This document shows, piece after piece, positions 38,072 to 46,317 of a DNA stretch of 64,000 nucleotides. The translations under genes were made by a program, and so were the position numbers. This DNA is from Hydrogenovibrio thermophilus (lineage in GTDB: Bacteria > Pseudomonadota > Gammaproteobacteria > Thiomicrospirales > Thiomicrospiraceae), in assembly GCF_004028275.1 (NCBI RefSeq), contig NZ_CP035033.1:620001-684000 (forward strand), in the 5' to 3' direction. Below the pieces are notes generated by a model. That model was not told the DNA's origin. It ran no database searches and saw only the letters and a list, made by a program, of their open reading frames with translations. Positions within the stretch are counted from its first letter, which is position 1. Each line of letters begins with the position of its first letter.

Positions 38072-38413
38072 ATAACGTTCCTTTTGACAGGTGGGTACGA
38101 ACAGCGTGTTGCGGCCTTTTATTTAACATTGGTTTGAATAAGTATAAATAATAATTGTTTGTAAGTAAGGGTAAAAATTATTTATAGGCGAACGTTTGAC
38201 CGAAATACCAAAAATACCCAGGCCTGACCGGTGCAATAAGTCTTGTCGTCACCTTGGGCTGAGAGAGCGCAAGAATGCAGTTCTAAAAGGGCATGAATGG
38301 CTTTTCAAAAAGAGGGGAATCGGGTAGAGTTAAGCAAGTTGTCTTACCGAGTTTCAGTGAACGGGCTACGACGGCAACCCTAACAACCGCAAGCGCTTGA
38401 GGAAAAACCACCG
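38072..38413. other. Gene-free spacer between the DUF1254 pair and the patatin gene
   Basis: The spacer is A/T-rich near the DUF1254 start (38130-38190) and contains a palindrome copy one base off (CCAGGCCTGA, 38218-38227). I see no gene, RNA or clear terminator; it must hold two divergent promoters. Confidence 0.5.
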
Positions 38414-39346
38414 ATGCCGACCAAGAGGCCGCTAAAAACAACGCAAGGAAAACGTATTTCACTGGTATTGGGCAGTGGCGGAGCCAGGGGCCTGGCGCAT
38501 ATTGGCGTTATCCGTTGGTTGGAAGAGCAGGGCTATGACATTTGCTCGGTTTCCGGGTGTTCGATGGGCGCGCTGGTTGGGGGCGCTTACGCCGCCGGTA
38601 AGCTGGACGAAGTCGAAGAGTGGTTCTGCAATATCCGTAAGGTCGATATTGTCGGGCTGTTGGATATTTCCTGGCAAAAAAGCGGTTTGGTCAAAGGCGA
38701 TAAAATCATGAACGCCTTGATTGAGCTGGTCGGCGACCAGATGATTGAAGATTTACCGATTGCCTATACCGCGGTGGCGACCGACATTGTTCGCCAAAAA
38801 GAGGTCTGGCTGCAATCCGGCCGTTTGTTTGATGCGATTCGAGCGTCGATTTCATTGCCGATGTTCTTCACGCCGTTTCGCTATAACGGCGTGGATTTGA
38901 TTGACGGTGGCGTTCTGAATCCGGTGCCGATTGCCCCGGCATTCAGTGACCATTCCGACCGGATTATCGCGGTGAGTTTGAGCGGTGAACCGCAAGGGCA
39001 CGATAAGGTGGAAACGCTGGACGATCTGCAGGCCGAAAAAACGGCTTCCGAGAAGGCGGAAGACGATGAAAGCATTTACGATAAGGTCGGCGAATGGTTG
39101 CAACCGTTTCTGAACGGCGGAGCGGAAGAGAATGCCTCGAACTTAACCGTGTATGAAGTGGCGGATTTGGCGTTTGACTCGATGCAAAACTCCATTGCCC
39201 GCCAAAAATTGGCCGCTTATCCGCCGGATCTACTTCTGGAGGTGGCCAGTGACGCTTGCGGTTCCATGGAGTTCGATCGGGCGCGGGAGATGATTGACTT
39301 GGGCTATCGGATCGCGTCGGAAAAAATGCCGGAGCACTTTAAATGA
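38414..39346 (+). CDS. Patatin-like phospholipase (RssA/NTE type)
   Basis: A 310-residue Ser-Asp acyl hydrolase. The oxyanion loop GSGGARGLAHIGV begins near residue 18, the nucleophile elbow is GCSMG (about residues 47-51), and the catalytic Asp is in DGGVLNPVP near residue 168. There is no signal peptide or membrane helix, so it acts in the cytoplasm or at the inner membrane. The C-terminal 100 residues form an acidic helical extension without recognised domain. It overlaps pldA by four bases (ATGA), tying it to phospholipid turnover. Confidence 0.93.
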   Translation: MPTKRPLKTTQGKRISLVLGSGGARGLAHIGVIRWLEEQGYDICSVSGCSMGALVGGAYAAGKLDEVEEWFCNIRKVDIVGLLDISWQKSGLVKGDKIMNALIELVGDQMIEDLPIAYTAVATDIVRQKEVWLQSGRLFDAIRASISLPMFFTPFRYNGVDLIDGGVLNPVPIAPAFSDHSDRIIAVSLSGEPQGHDKVETLDDLQAEKTASEKAEDDESIYDKVGEWLQPFLNGGAEENASNLTVYEVADLAFDSMQNSIARQKLAAYPPDLLLEVASDACGSMEFDRAREMIDLGYRIASEKMPEHFK

Positions 39347-40344
39347 CACCGCAGCCGAGGCGGTTTGCTCGTTGGCTCTTAGCCGTCGCCGTTTTTGGTG
39401 TTTTTGGCCAGGCCTGGTCAAAATCCGATGATGGTGAATACGATGCCACCTGTATTCAAATCGCCATTGAAGAACAAGCCCCGGACACGACCATTGAAGA
39501 TATTCGTAATCAGTGTCGCAAATCGTCCGGTCTGGATTCGAAAAGTGCTTTGGATCAACGGGTCGAAGCCGAAAAACGCAATCAGTACAATCAATTCACC
39601 TTGCAGTTGTATCGCGCCAATTATATTTTGTTCGGTTCCTATGATTTCGCCGGCATTAATGAAAAGCCCTATCAGGGTGACAGCTCTCTGGACGGTGAGT
39701 CTTTCGAACCTTACGAGGTGAAGTTTCAAATCAGTTTAAAAGTGCCATTGGCCAATGATTTATTGGGCTTGGGCGACCATTTGTTTGTGGGGTACACCAA
39801 CCGCTCTTTTTGGCAAGCTTATACTCATAATATTTCCGCGCCGTTTCGAGAAACCAACCATGAACCGGAAGTCTGGATGAGTTTTGATATGGACTGGGAT
39901 GTGCTCGGGGTGCGTAATCGAATGATCGATGTCGGTTTATCGCATCAGTCGAACGGTCAGTCCGGCCAGTTGTCACGGTCTTGGAATCGGGCTTATCTGC
40001 GCTTTATTTTTGAAACGGAAAATTCGGCGTTTAGCATCAAGCCTTGGGTGCGCTTGCCGGAAAACCGAGGTGAGGATGATAACCCTGATATCACCCACTA
40101 TATGGGCAATGTCGAGTTCATGGGGGTGACGCAATACGGGCAAAGCCAGTTCAGTTTAATGCTGCGCGACAACTTTGATTTTCAGGATAATAAAGGTGCG
40201 TTCGAACTGGGCTACAGTTACCCGATTCATCGCAATCTCAACCTCTATGTGCAGTGGTTTTACGGTTACGGCGAAAGCTTGATCGATTACAACTATCGGA
40301 ACAATACACTCAGCATCGGGTTTCAACTGGGGCGTTGGCTATAA
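39343..40344 (+). CDS. pldA: Outer-membrane phospholipase A (OMPLA)
   Basis: This 333-residue outer-membrane barrel hydrolyses mislocalised phospholipids. A signal peptide ends FGQAWSKS near residue 26. The catalytic region is visible: FRETNHEPEVWM, then GLSHQSNGQSGQLSRSWNR, giving the His-Ser pair and the downstream Asn of OMPLA. The last residues alternate as a beta strand, although they end in LGRWL rather than Phe. Residues 30-85 before the barrel are helical and unusual in length. An exact palindrome lies in the signal peptide, as Gln-Ala-Trp. Confidence 0.93.
   Translation: MTPQPRRFARWLLAVAVFGVFGQAWSKSDDGEYDATCIQIAIEEQAPDTTIEDIRNQCRKSSGLDSKSALDQRVEAEKRNQYNQFTLQLYRANYILFGSYDFAGINEKPYQGDSSLDGESFEPYEVKFQISLKVPLANDLLGLGDHLFVGYTNRSFWQAYTHNISAPFRETNHEPEVWMSFDMDWDVLGVRNRMIDVGLSHQSNGQSGQLSRSWNRAYLRFIFETENSAFSIKPWVRLPENRGEDDNPDITHYMGNVEFMGVTQYGQSQFSLMLRDNFDFQDNKGAFELGYSYPIHRNLNLYVQWFYGYGESLIDYNYRNNTLSIGFQLGRWL
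39408..39417. repeat. CCAGGCCTGG palindrome, exact, in pldA
   Basis: Read as Gln-Ala-Trp; T5 precedes it and AAAA follows three bases after. Confidence 0.95.
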
Positions 40345-40437
40345 AATCGGCTTAGTCGGCGGTTGAAAAAATCGGCTTGCGTTAGCGTATAAAACCGATT
40401 AAAAATACACTATAAAACAATTTTTCAGGGGTAGGGT

Positions 40438-41391
40438 GTGGCCTATTGGTTTGAAAAAAACGATATGCGGCGGTTCCGCCGTGTGGATATTCCGGCGCGT
40501 TTATTGATTGTCCCCAGTCGGCCGACTCGAACCGGTGATGTTTTTACCTACGGTATCGATTATTTCCCGCCGTCGGTGCAAAAGCGTCTTCAACACGCTC
40601 AAAGCAAAATGCATTACTGGATTAACCACATTCAGGAACAGCAGGATATTCTGGCGCCGGTGTTTGCCGAGTTTGAGCGTTACAGTCGTTATTTCGGCGG
40701 CTGGGTGGAATCGGTTTCTCAGCAGGCGCGCAGTCCGCGCACCGAGGTAGCGAGTTGGCTGGAGTTTCACGCCTATGGGAAAGGCGTTCAGGACTTGGAA
40801 GAACTGAAAGCTCATGCGCCCAAAACCTTTCAATATTTCGACTTGCTGAATCAGAAAATGCAAGCTTACTACCGTCACTTCAGCTCGTGCCTTGAGAAAT
40901 CCGATGCCAGCCAGTTTCAGATGCCGGAACCGCTGGAGAGTTATTTTGAAATCGACGGCCTGGCGAAAAACTTTGCCGCTTCGGTCAATCACGATCAAAA
41001 AGTGCCGTTGGTTCAAGCACTGTATTATCTGTATTTGTACACCTCTTATTATTTCCGGGCTTACGATGAAATGTTGAACGATTTCTCCCCTCCGGCCAGC
41101 CCGAAAGCTTGGCGGCAAAAGGAAATTAACCTCAGCGCGGGTGGCTTGTCAGTGTTGTTGGATAAGCGTTATCCGGCCAACAGTCGGTGTGCTATCCATT
41201 TGTTTTTTCCGGACACCGGCCAACGACTGGATTTCGAGGCCTCTTTTGTGCGCAGTTTCACCGCATCGCATACTCATAAAGAAACCAATGCGTTTAATTT
41301 CAATTTTCCCGACGGCCACAGTCAAAAAGTGGTGGTGTTTGAAATCGAGCGTTATGAAATTCGTAGCAGTATGGCCGTGGCGGCGTTTTAA
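40438..41391 (+). CDS. PilZ-like protein with the c-di-GMP motifs far apart
   Basis: The 317-residue cytoplasmic protein starts at GTG. The N-terminus has RRFRRVDIPARLLIV, which matches the RxxxR loop (residues 11-15) and first strand of a PilZ domain. The second PilZ signature, NLSAGG (NxSxxG, residues 231-236), with following strands, appears only after about 215 mostly helical residues. This looks like a PilZ domain interrupted by a helical insertion, or a PilZ C-terminal half preceded by a mimic. It would bind cyclic di-GMP if the two parts fold together. It is followed 17 bases later by a small hypothetical gene, probably co-transcribed. Confidence 0.7.
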   Translation: MAYWFEKNDMRRFRRVDIPARLLIVPSRPTRTGDVFTYGIDYFPPSVQKRLQHAQSKMHYWINHIQEQQDILAPVFAEFERYSRYFGGWVESVSQQARSPRTEVASWLEFHAYGKGVQDLEELKAHAPKTFQYFDLLNQKMQAYYRHFSSCLEKSDASQFQMPEPLESYFEIDGLAKNFAASVNHDQKVPLVQALYYLYLYTSYYFRAYDEMLNDFSPPASPKAWRQKEINLSAGGLSVLLDKRYPANSRCAIHLFFPDTGQRLDFEASFVRSFTASHTHKETNAFNFNFPDGHSQKVVVFEIERYEIRSSMAVAAF

Positions 41392-41408
41392 CCCAGGAGA
41401 CACAATCG

Positions 41409-41801
41409 GTGGCCAGTTTAAGTCAGGAAGTCGAACCCAGTTACATGAATGCCTTGCCGTTTTCGCTGCGTCCGGTGGCCATTGAACTCTATAACTACCA
41501 TTTGCTGAAAACGGTCATGGAAGTCCGGCTCGGAAAGCGGCCAAATGATTTGTCGGAGCGGTTCGATTTGAGTGACGGGCAATGGCAGGAAGTGTGTGAC
41601 GCCGTCATTGTCACCAAGTTGACCCAATTGACGCTCTCCTCGCAGTTGACGCCGAAGTGCGCGCATTATTTGCAGCAATTGCTGAAACAAACGCTGGGGA
41701 TGTCGGAGCGAAGCCTTGACGACGTTTATCAGTCTGTCCATGCGCAAGCGCCCGCTTTGGGGCAATGGATTCGGCGCTTGCAAAAACTCTCCAGTCGTTA
41801 A
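41409..41801 (+). CDS. Hypothetical helical protein following the PilZ-like gene
   Basis: I do not recognise this 130-residue protein. It starts at GTG after CAGGAG, is predicted to be mostly helical, has no signal peptide or membrane segment, and contains one Cys. Its spacing to the PilZ-like gene suggests an operon, so it may be an interaction partner. The palindrome-based hairpin at 41809-41828 follows. Confidence 0.7.
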   Translation: MASLSQEVEPSYMNALPFSLRPVAIELYNYHLLKTVMEVRLGKRPNDLSERFDLSDGQWQEVCDAVIVTKLTQLTLSSQLTPKCAHYLQQLLKQTLGMSERSLDDVYQSVHAQAPALGQWIRRLQKLSSR

Positions 41802-41808
41802 TTGTCAA

Positions 41809-41828
41809 AACCGCCAGGCCTGGCGGTT
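41809..41828 (+). terminator. Weak terminator built on CCAGGCCTGG
   Basis: AACCGCCAGGCCTGGCGGTT is a perfect dyad with A before it, but the downstream tract (ATTGTTAT) is poor in T. Confidence 0.55.
41814..41823. repeat. CCAGGCCTGG palindrome, exact, intergenic
   Basis: The copy forms the stem of the hairpin after the hypothetical gene. Confidence 0.95.
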
Positions 41829-41870
41829 ATTGTTATAAAAATAATTTATGTTTTTCTTAAAGTAATAAAT

Positions 41871-41886
41871 ATAAGCAAATGCTTAT
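41871..41886. promoter_or_regulatory. Perfect 16-bp dyad upstream of the rhodanese gene
   Basis: ATAAGCAAATGCTTAT (7-2-7) lies about 55 bases before the ATG, a position and form suited to an ArsR-type or similar repressor. Its core AAGCAAATGCTT recurs at 59374-59385. Confidence 0.5.
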
Positions 41887-41938
41887 TTTTATGCTTTAAT
41901 CATCGGGTGAATTGAAACATTTTTAAAAGGAACCCGAT

Positions 41939-42547
41939 ATGAAACAGTTTGCTTTATCGATGATGGCTTCGGCGGTAATGATGGCGTATGGCACCACGGC
42001 GAGTGCGGCGCCGGAACCGAAAGATCCGAAACGTCATACGCCGCAAGGCTTGTATGTGGATGCGAAAGAAACGCAGGAGATGATGAAAAAAGATTCGAAC
42101 GTGATTCTGGTTGATGTCCGTACCCCGGAAGAGTGGCAGTTTGTCGGTTACACCAAAGCGGCGCAAATTATGTTGCCGGCGGTGATGTTCGATTATTCCA
42201 AAATGGATACCAAGCAAAACAAACCGCGTTATATGCCGGCGCCGAATTCAAAGTGGATTTCACAGTTTGAAGAAAAAATCGCCGATTTGGGCGCGGATGA
42301 AGACAATACGTACGTCATTATGTGCCGCTCCGGGGCGACGCGCGCCGCACCGGTCGCCAAAATGCTGGATCAATACGGTTATGAAAAGGTTTACATCATG
42401 ACCGACGGCTTTGAAGGCGGTAAGTTGAAAGACGGTGAGAAGAAAGGCTTCCGTTTGAAAAACGGCTGGAAAAACTCGGGTGCGGAATGGACCTACAAGA
42501 TCGACCCGGATAAAGTCTACTTCAAGACCTACGGTGTGGCGTATTAA
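41939..42547 (+). CDS. Periplasmic rhodanese-domain protein
   Basis: The 202-residue protein has a signal peptide ending near ASA-AP (about residue 24) and one rhodanese domain. ILVDVRTPEEW begins near residue 57 and the active-site loop with the persulfide-forming cysteine is CRSGATR near residue 124. It should transfer sulfane sulfur in the periplasm. The gene has a good AAAGGA site, is single, and lies behind a perfect dyad that may be its operator. The acceptor is unknown. Confidence 0.9.
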   Translation: MKQFALSMMASAVMMAYGTTASAAPEPKDPKRHTPQGLYVDAKETQEMMKKDSNVILVDVRTPEEWQFVGYTKAAQIMLPAVMFDYSKMDTKQNKPRYMPAPNSKWISQFEEKIADLGADEDNTYVIMCRSGATRAAPVAKMLDQYGYEKVYIMTDGFEGGKLKDGEKKGFRLKNGWKNSGAEWTYKIDPDKVYFKTYGVAY

Positions 42548-42628
42548 GGCATCATTTAGACCGATTTAAAGCACCCTGTTGAGCAGGGTGCTGGGTGGAA
42601 AAACCGAATTCGTATCTCGGTTAAGATT

Positions 42629-42651
42629 AGCGGCGTCAAGCCGCTTTTTTT
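42629..42651 (+). terminator. Intrinsic terminator overlapping the end of the opposite gene
   Basis: AGCGGC and GCCGCT pair around GTCAA, then T7. The stop codon of the convergent membrane-protein gene lies in the loop. The tail 42642-42659 is identical to 16140-16157. Confidence 0.8.
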
Positions 42652-43835
42652 GTTTCTGGCGTTGAGGGGTGTTTCAGCCAATCGGCAACATTCACTTGCC
42701 AGATTTGCTGGAAGCCTTTAATCAGCAGATACATGAACAGCAATGGCAACAACAGGGTTTTCAGCAGATACAGCATCATTAGGTTGAGCAGGTTTTCCAC
42801 CGACGCTTCCAGCTGGGCTTGAATTTTGAAGATATCGACCTCGCCGATGGAAGCGGTGAAGGACGACAAACCCCGATTGATGGAATCCAGCATCGAATCC
42901 GATTGGCCCGCCAAACGACGTTCATAACGCGCGATGCGCTCGTCAACTGTCATCAAGCTTTCTTGCAAGGCGTTGAGCGCATTTTCTTCTTGGGACATCT
43001 GCGTCTCTAACGCTTGCAAGGTCTCTTTCGCCTCACTTAATGCTTTGTCCTGTTTAAAGACGTTGAAACGCTCCCAAAGCGGAAGTTGTTGTCGAAGGTG
43101 TTCAACGCGTTCCGCCTGTTCTGAAACCTGCGTTTGCAGAGACGTTAATTGGCTTTGCCGACTCTGGATACGAGCGACCAGTGTAGGGCGTTCTTGTTGC
43201 AATTGTGCCAAAGCCTGTTGCATGGCTTGCGGGGTTTGAGGCATCTGGTTGAGTTCGTCCAGGTCGCTGGCGAGGTGCTCGACTTTCTGTTGATTGGCTT
43301 GGATATTCGGTTCGATAAAAGTGTGGTCGACGGCCAGGTTCAGTAACAACATCACGGATAAGCACAGCCGGAGGAAAATCGTCAATAAAAACAGTTTGCT
43401 GAAAATGGCCAGGCCTGGTCGGGTTGGGCGAAACAGGGCGATGATGAGGCCGATGCCGAATACGGATAAAATGATATTGAACAGATTGGACGAAACGATG
43501 GTCAGCAGAATCTTTTGAATGGCGATGGAGCCGATGGCAAAGGTCAGTAACTCCGAAAAGCGTTCGATTAAATCGTTCAAGGGGTCCAGTAGTTCACCCA
43601 CCGAAATCGAAGCTACTCCAATGCTGATGGTGGAAGTCGAGAACATGGAGATCACCGCATTCAGCGAACGGCTGACTCCGTAACTTGCTAAAGCGTTCAG
43701 CAGAGAGCCTTTTAGATAGTCGTAAGTGTAATGGTCCAAGGCGCCAAGCCAGGCAAGCGCCAATAAGCCGGCGACGAGCAGTGCCGTGAACAGGCGGCGG
43801 TTGAATGGAGCGGATGAACGCGTTGGAATCGTCAT
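42636..43835 (-). CDS. Membrane protein with central coiled coil, unrecognised
   Basis: I do not recognise this 399-residue protein. It has a hydrophobic N-terminal helix (about 16-32), a further hydrophobic region at about 85-175 with up to three helices, and a long coiled coil rich in Gln, Glu and Leu from about 180 to 310. A strongly hydrophobic C-terminal helix follows (about 350-375: LMMLYLLKTLLLPLLFMYLL). The plan suggests an inner-membrane protein with a large soluble rod. The palindrome within it encodes Pro-Gly-Leu. It is a single gene, convergent with the rhodanese gene. Confidence 0.82.
   Translation of the reverse strand: MTIPTRSSAPFNRRLFTALLVAGLLALAWLGALDHYTYDYLKGSLLNALASYGVSRSLNAVISMFSTSTISIGVASISVGELLDPLNDLIERFSELLTFAIGSIAIQKILLTIVSSNLFNIILSVFGIGLIIALFRPTRPGLAIFSKLFLLTIFLRLCLSVMLLLNLAVDHTFIEPNIQANQQKVEHLASDLDELNQMPQTPQAMQQALAQLQQERPTLVARIQSRQSQLTSLQTQVSEQAERVEHLRQQLPLWERFNVFKQDKALSEAKETLQALETQMSQEENALNALQESLMTVDERIARYERRLAGQSDSMLDSINRGLSSFTASIGEVDIFKIQAQLEASVENLLNLMMLYLLKTLLLPLLFMYLLIKGFQQIWQVNVADWLKHPSTPETKKAA
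43409..43418. repeat. CCAGGCCTGG palindrome, exact, in the coiled-coil membrane protein
   Basis: Read on the minus strand as Pro-Gly-Leu; GAAAATGG precedes it. Confidence 0.95.
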
Positions 43836-44025
43836 GCGGTTTCTCCGGGCATGGGGTTAAAAAGGATGGACATGCTTTAAAAGCAGTATAGAGATTCATC
43901 GGTTTTTCTCAACCCGAATTTTGGGTGTGGTGCAGATGGGCGCACGGCCGCAAAATGAACGATGATGGTCGTGGGAACGGCTGTTCTGGTGCGGTTTAAA
44001 CCTTAAAAAATTATGCGATAAGTAT

Positions 44026-44054
44026 TTGACATCAATGGAAAGTTTATGGATAAT
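44026..44054 (+). promoter_or_regulatory. Strong sigma-70 promoter of rpsT
   Basis: The -35 is a perfect TTGACA (44026-44031), the spacer 17 bases and the -10 GATAAT (44049-44054). The leader is about 115 bases. The rest of the 340-base gap (43836-44175) shows nothing else. Confidence 0.8.
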
Positions 44055-44175
44055 TCCGCAATCCTTTCAAACATTTAGATGCTTAACGAAAGATTTAGCC
44101 CTTTCCGAAAAGTGTCGATGGTCGATGCGTATCGATGTAAACGATTGAAAATACAAAATTTTTTGGAGTAAATAA

Positions 44176-44439
44176 ATGGCAAATTCAGCACAAGCAACTA
44201 AGCGCGCTCGCCAAGCCGAGAAGCATCGAATTCATAACGCGAGCATGCGCTCTGAAATGCGTACCAAAGTCAAAAAAGTTTTGGCGGCGGTTGAAGCGGG
44301 TGATAAAGAAGCCGCGAACGCAGCTTTCCGTGTCGCTCAGTCCAGCTTGGACGGTATGGCGCGTAAAGGCATCATCGAGAAAAACAAAGCGGCCCGTAAC
44401 AAAAGCCGTTTGAACGCTCGCATCAAAGCGATGGCGTAA
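44176..44439 (+). CDS. rpsT: 30S ribosomal protein S20
   Basis: The 87-residue basic protein begins [18 protein letters not shown], the S20 hallmark, and binds the 5' domain of 16S rRNA. A GGAG site is at ideal spacing from the ATG. As in E. coli it lies upstream of murJ and the ribF-ileS-lspA group, but with its own terminator. Confidence 0.98.
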   Translation: MANSAQATKRARQAEKHRIHNASMRSEMRTKVKKVLAAVEAGDKEAANAAFRVAQSSLDGMARKGIIEKNKAARNKSRLNARIKAMA

Positions 44440-44473
44440 TTTGACCGAATCGAAACCGATTCTGTTAAGTTGA

Positions 44474-44501
44474 AAAAAACCGGGGATAACCCGGTTTTTT
44501 T
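44474..44501 (+). terminator. Intrinsic terminator of rpsT
   Basis: A6-CCGGG and CCCGG-T7 pair around GATAA. The tail CGGTTTTTTTATGTCTG is shared with the RND and rpsI terminators. Confidence 0.92.
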
Positions 44502-44644
44502 ATGTCTGCAATTTGGTTTTTCACCGAAAGGCTGGCTTTCGCGATAAATTCCACAAAAAAACTTCTGTGTAAACGGGTTCCCCGTTACAATGAATTTCAT
44601 CGATTTTTCCAAAATTCCATTCAATTAAGTGACTAGATTTTGCC

Positions 44645-46180
44645 TTGAAGCGTTTGATTAAAGCTACGGCCACCGTCGGTGGCATGACCATGATTTCCCG
44701 TGTGCTCGGTTTTGTACGAGACATGGTGATTGCACGCTATTTCGGGGCGTCCACCGGTGCGGATGCGTTTTTCGTTGCGTTTAAAATCCCCAATTTTTTC
44801 CGCCGTCTGTTTGCCGAAGGCGCCTTTTCACAGGCATTTGTGCCGGTGTTGGCCGGAGTGAAGGAGCGGGAAGGAAAGGCGGCGGTCAAAGCGTTGGTGG
44901 ATGCGATTCTGTTCCGGCTGGGCGGCATATTGCTGCTGCTGACGGCGTTCGGTGTGTTTGGCTCCGGCTTGTGGATGATGGTCTTCGCGCCGGGCTTTAT
45001 CGACGATCCGGTCAAGTTTCAACTGGCCTCGGACATGCTGTCCATCACCTTTCCGTATCTGCTGCTGATTTCTCTGGTGGCGTTTTCATCCGCCATTATG
45101 AATACCTATAACCAGTTCGCGGTGCCGGCGTTTACGCCGGTGTTTTTGAACCTGACGCTGATTTCGTTCGCCATTTGGGTGTCGCCGATGCTGGAAGTGC
45201 CGGTCATGGCGTTGGCCTGGGGGGTCTTGGTCGCCGGCGTATTGCAGTTGCTGTTTCATGTCCCTTTTTTGAAGCGTTTGGGGCTGTTACCGGTGCCGTC
45301 GGCGCAGAAAAATGACGGCGTCGGCGAGGTCAAGCGCTTGATGATTCCGGCGTTGTTCGGGGTGTCGGTCGCGCAAATCAATCTGCTGGTGGATACGGTT
45401 TTGGCGTCGTTTTTGGTGACGGGCTCGGTGTCCTGGTTGTATTATTCGGATCGCTTGATGGAATTTCCGTTGGGTGTTTTCGGTGTCGCCTTGGCGACGG
45501 TCGTATTGCCGGGCTTGTCGAAAAAGGCCGCCAATGAAAACTGGAACGGTTACCGTCAGGACATCGATACGGCGTTGCGCTTGGTGTTGGTCATCGGGTT
45601 GCCGGCGACATTGGGCTTGCTGCTGCTGGCGCAACCGCTGATTATTAGTCTGTTTCACTATGGTGCCTTCACCGAACGGGATGTCACCATGTCGGGCTTG
45701 AGTCTGATGGCGTATTCCTTCGGGCTGCTGGGCTTTATCTTGGTGAAGATATTGGCACCGGCGTTTTATGCGCGTAAGGAAATGAAAACACCGGTCAAAG
45801 TCGCCGTGGTGGCGCTGGTGACGAATGTGGTTTTGAATTTGGCATTGATCGGGCCTTTTGCGCATGTGGGCTTGGCAGCGGCGACCAGTGCCTCGGCGTT
45901 TGTGAATGCCGGTTTGCTGTACATTTTGCTACGTAAGCAGGATAAGTTCACGCCGTTATCCGGCTGGGGTAAGCTGTGGATGCAGGTCTTGCTGGGCAAT
46001 GTGGTGCTGGTGGCGTTTTTACTGTGGATGTCGCCCGCACCGACGGAGTGGTTGGCGTTCGATGCCTGGCACCGTCTTGCCTGGTTGAGTGGTTTGGTGC
46101 TGGGTGCCATCGCTTTGTACTGTGTGGCGCTGTTGCTGCTTGGCGTGCGTCCGGCGGGTTGGTTGCAGTCGAAACCTTGA
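44645..46180 (+). CDS. murJ: Lipid II flippase MurJ
   Basis: This 511-residue MOP-superfamily protein has about 14 hydrophobic helices and flips the peptidoglycan precursor lipid II across the inner membrane. The N-terminal GGMTMISRVLGFVRDMVIARYFGAS is the MurJ signature (only part quoted: SRVLGFVRD), with FRRLFAEGAFSQAFVPV following. The start is TTG at 44645. It is preceded by rpsT and followed by a palindrome-containing hairpin before ribF. Confidence 0.96.
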   Translation: MKRLIKATATVGGMTMISRVLGFVRDMVIARYFGASTGADAFFVAFKIPNFFRRLFAEGAFSQAFVPVLAGVKEREGKAAVKALVDAILFRLGGILLLLTAFGVFGSGLWMMVFAPGFIDDPVKFQLASDMLSITFPYLLLISLVAFSSAIMNTYNQFAVPAFTPVFLNLTLISFAIWVSPMLEVPVMALAWGVLVAGVLQLLFHVPFLKRLGLLPVPSAQKNDGVGEVKRLMIPALFGVSVAQINLLVDTVLASFLVTGSVSWLYYSDRLMEFPLGVFGVALATVVLPGLSKKAANENWNGYRQDIDTALRLVLVIGLPATLGLLLLAQPLIISLFHYGAFTERDVTMSGLSLMAYSFGLLGFILVKILAPAFYARKEMKTPVKVAVVALVTNVVLNLALIGPFAHVGLAAATSASAFVNAGLLYILLRKQDKFTPLSGWGKLWMQVLLGNVVLVAFLLWMSPAPTEWLAFDAWHRLAWLSGLVLGAIALYCVALLLLGVRPAGWLQSKP

Positions 46181-46203
46181 AAACGCCCAGGCCTGGCGGT
46201 TTT
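46180..46203 (+). terminator. Hairpin after murJ containing CCAGGCCTGG
   Basis: AAAACG(CC)CAGG and CCTG(GC)GGTTTT can pair with a two-base internal mismatch; only four T follow. It may be a weak terminator. Confidence 0.55.
46187..46196. repeat. CCAGGCCTGG palindrome, exact, intergenic
   Basis: The copy lies directly after the murJ stop codon, between A4 and T4 tracts. Confidence 0.95.
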
Positions 46204-46317
46204 GATGATACGCGCTTTAAGCGATGATTTTTTCGAAAAGCCAAACGATTTTGCGCGGTCTCAAATCCCGGAATACGTTATAATCTATCGCTTATTTCAA
46301 GCAATGAAATCAAACAG

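Noticed and set aside
42572..42597. GCACCCTG/CAGGGTGC hairpin after the rhodanese gene as a terminator
   Set aside because: It has a strong stem but no T-run; the hairpin at 42629-42651 is the better terminator.
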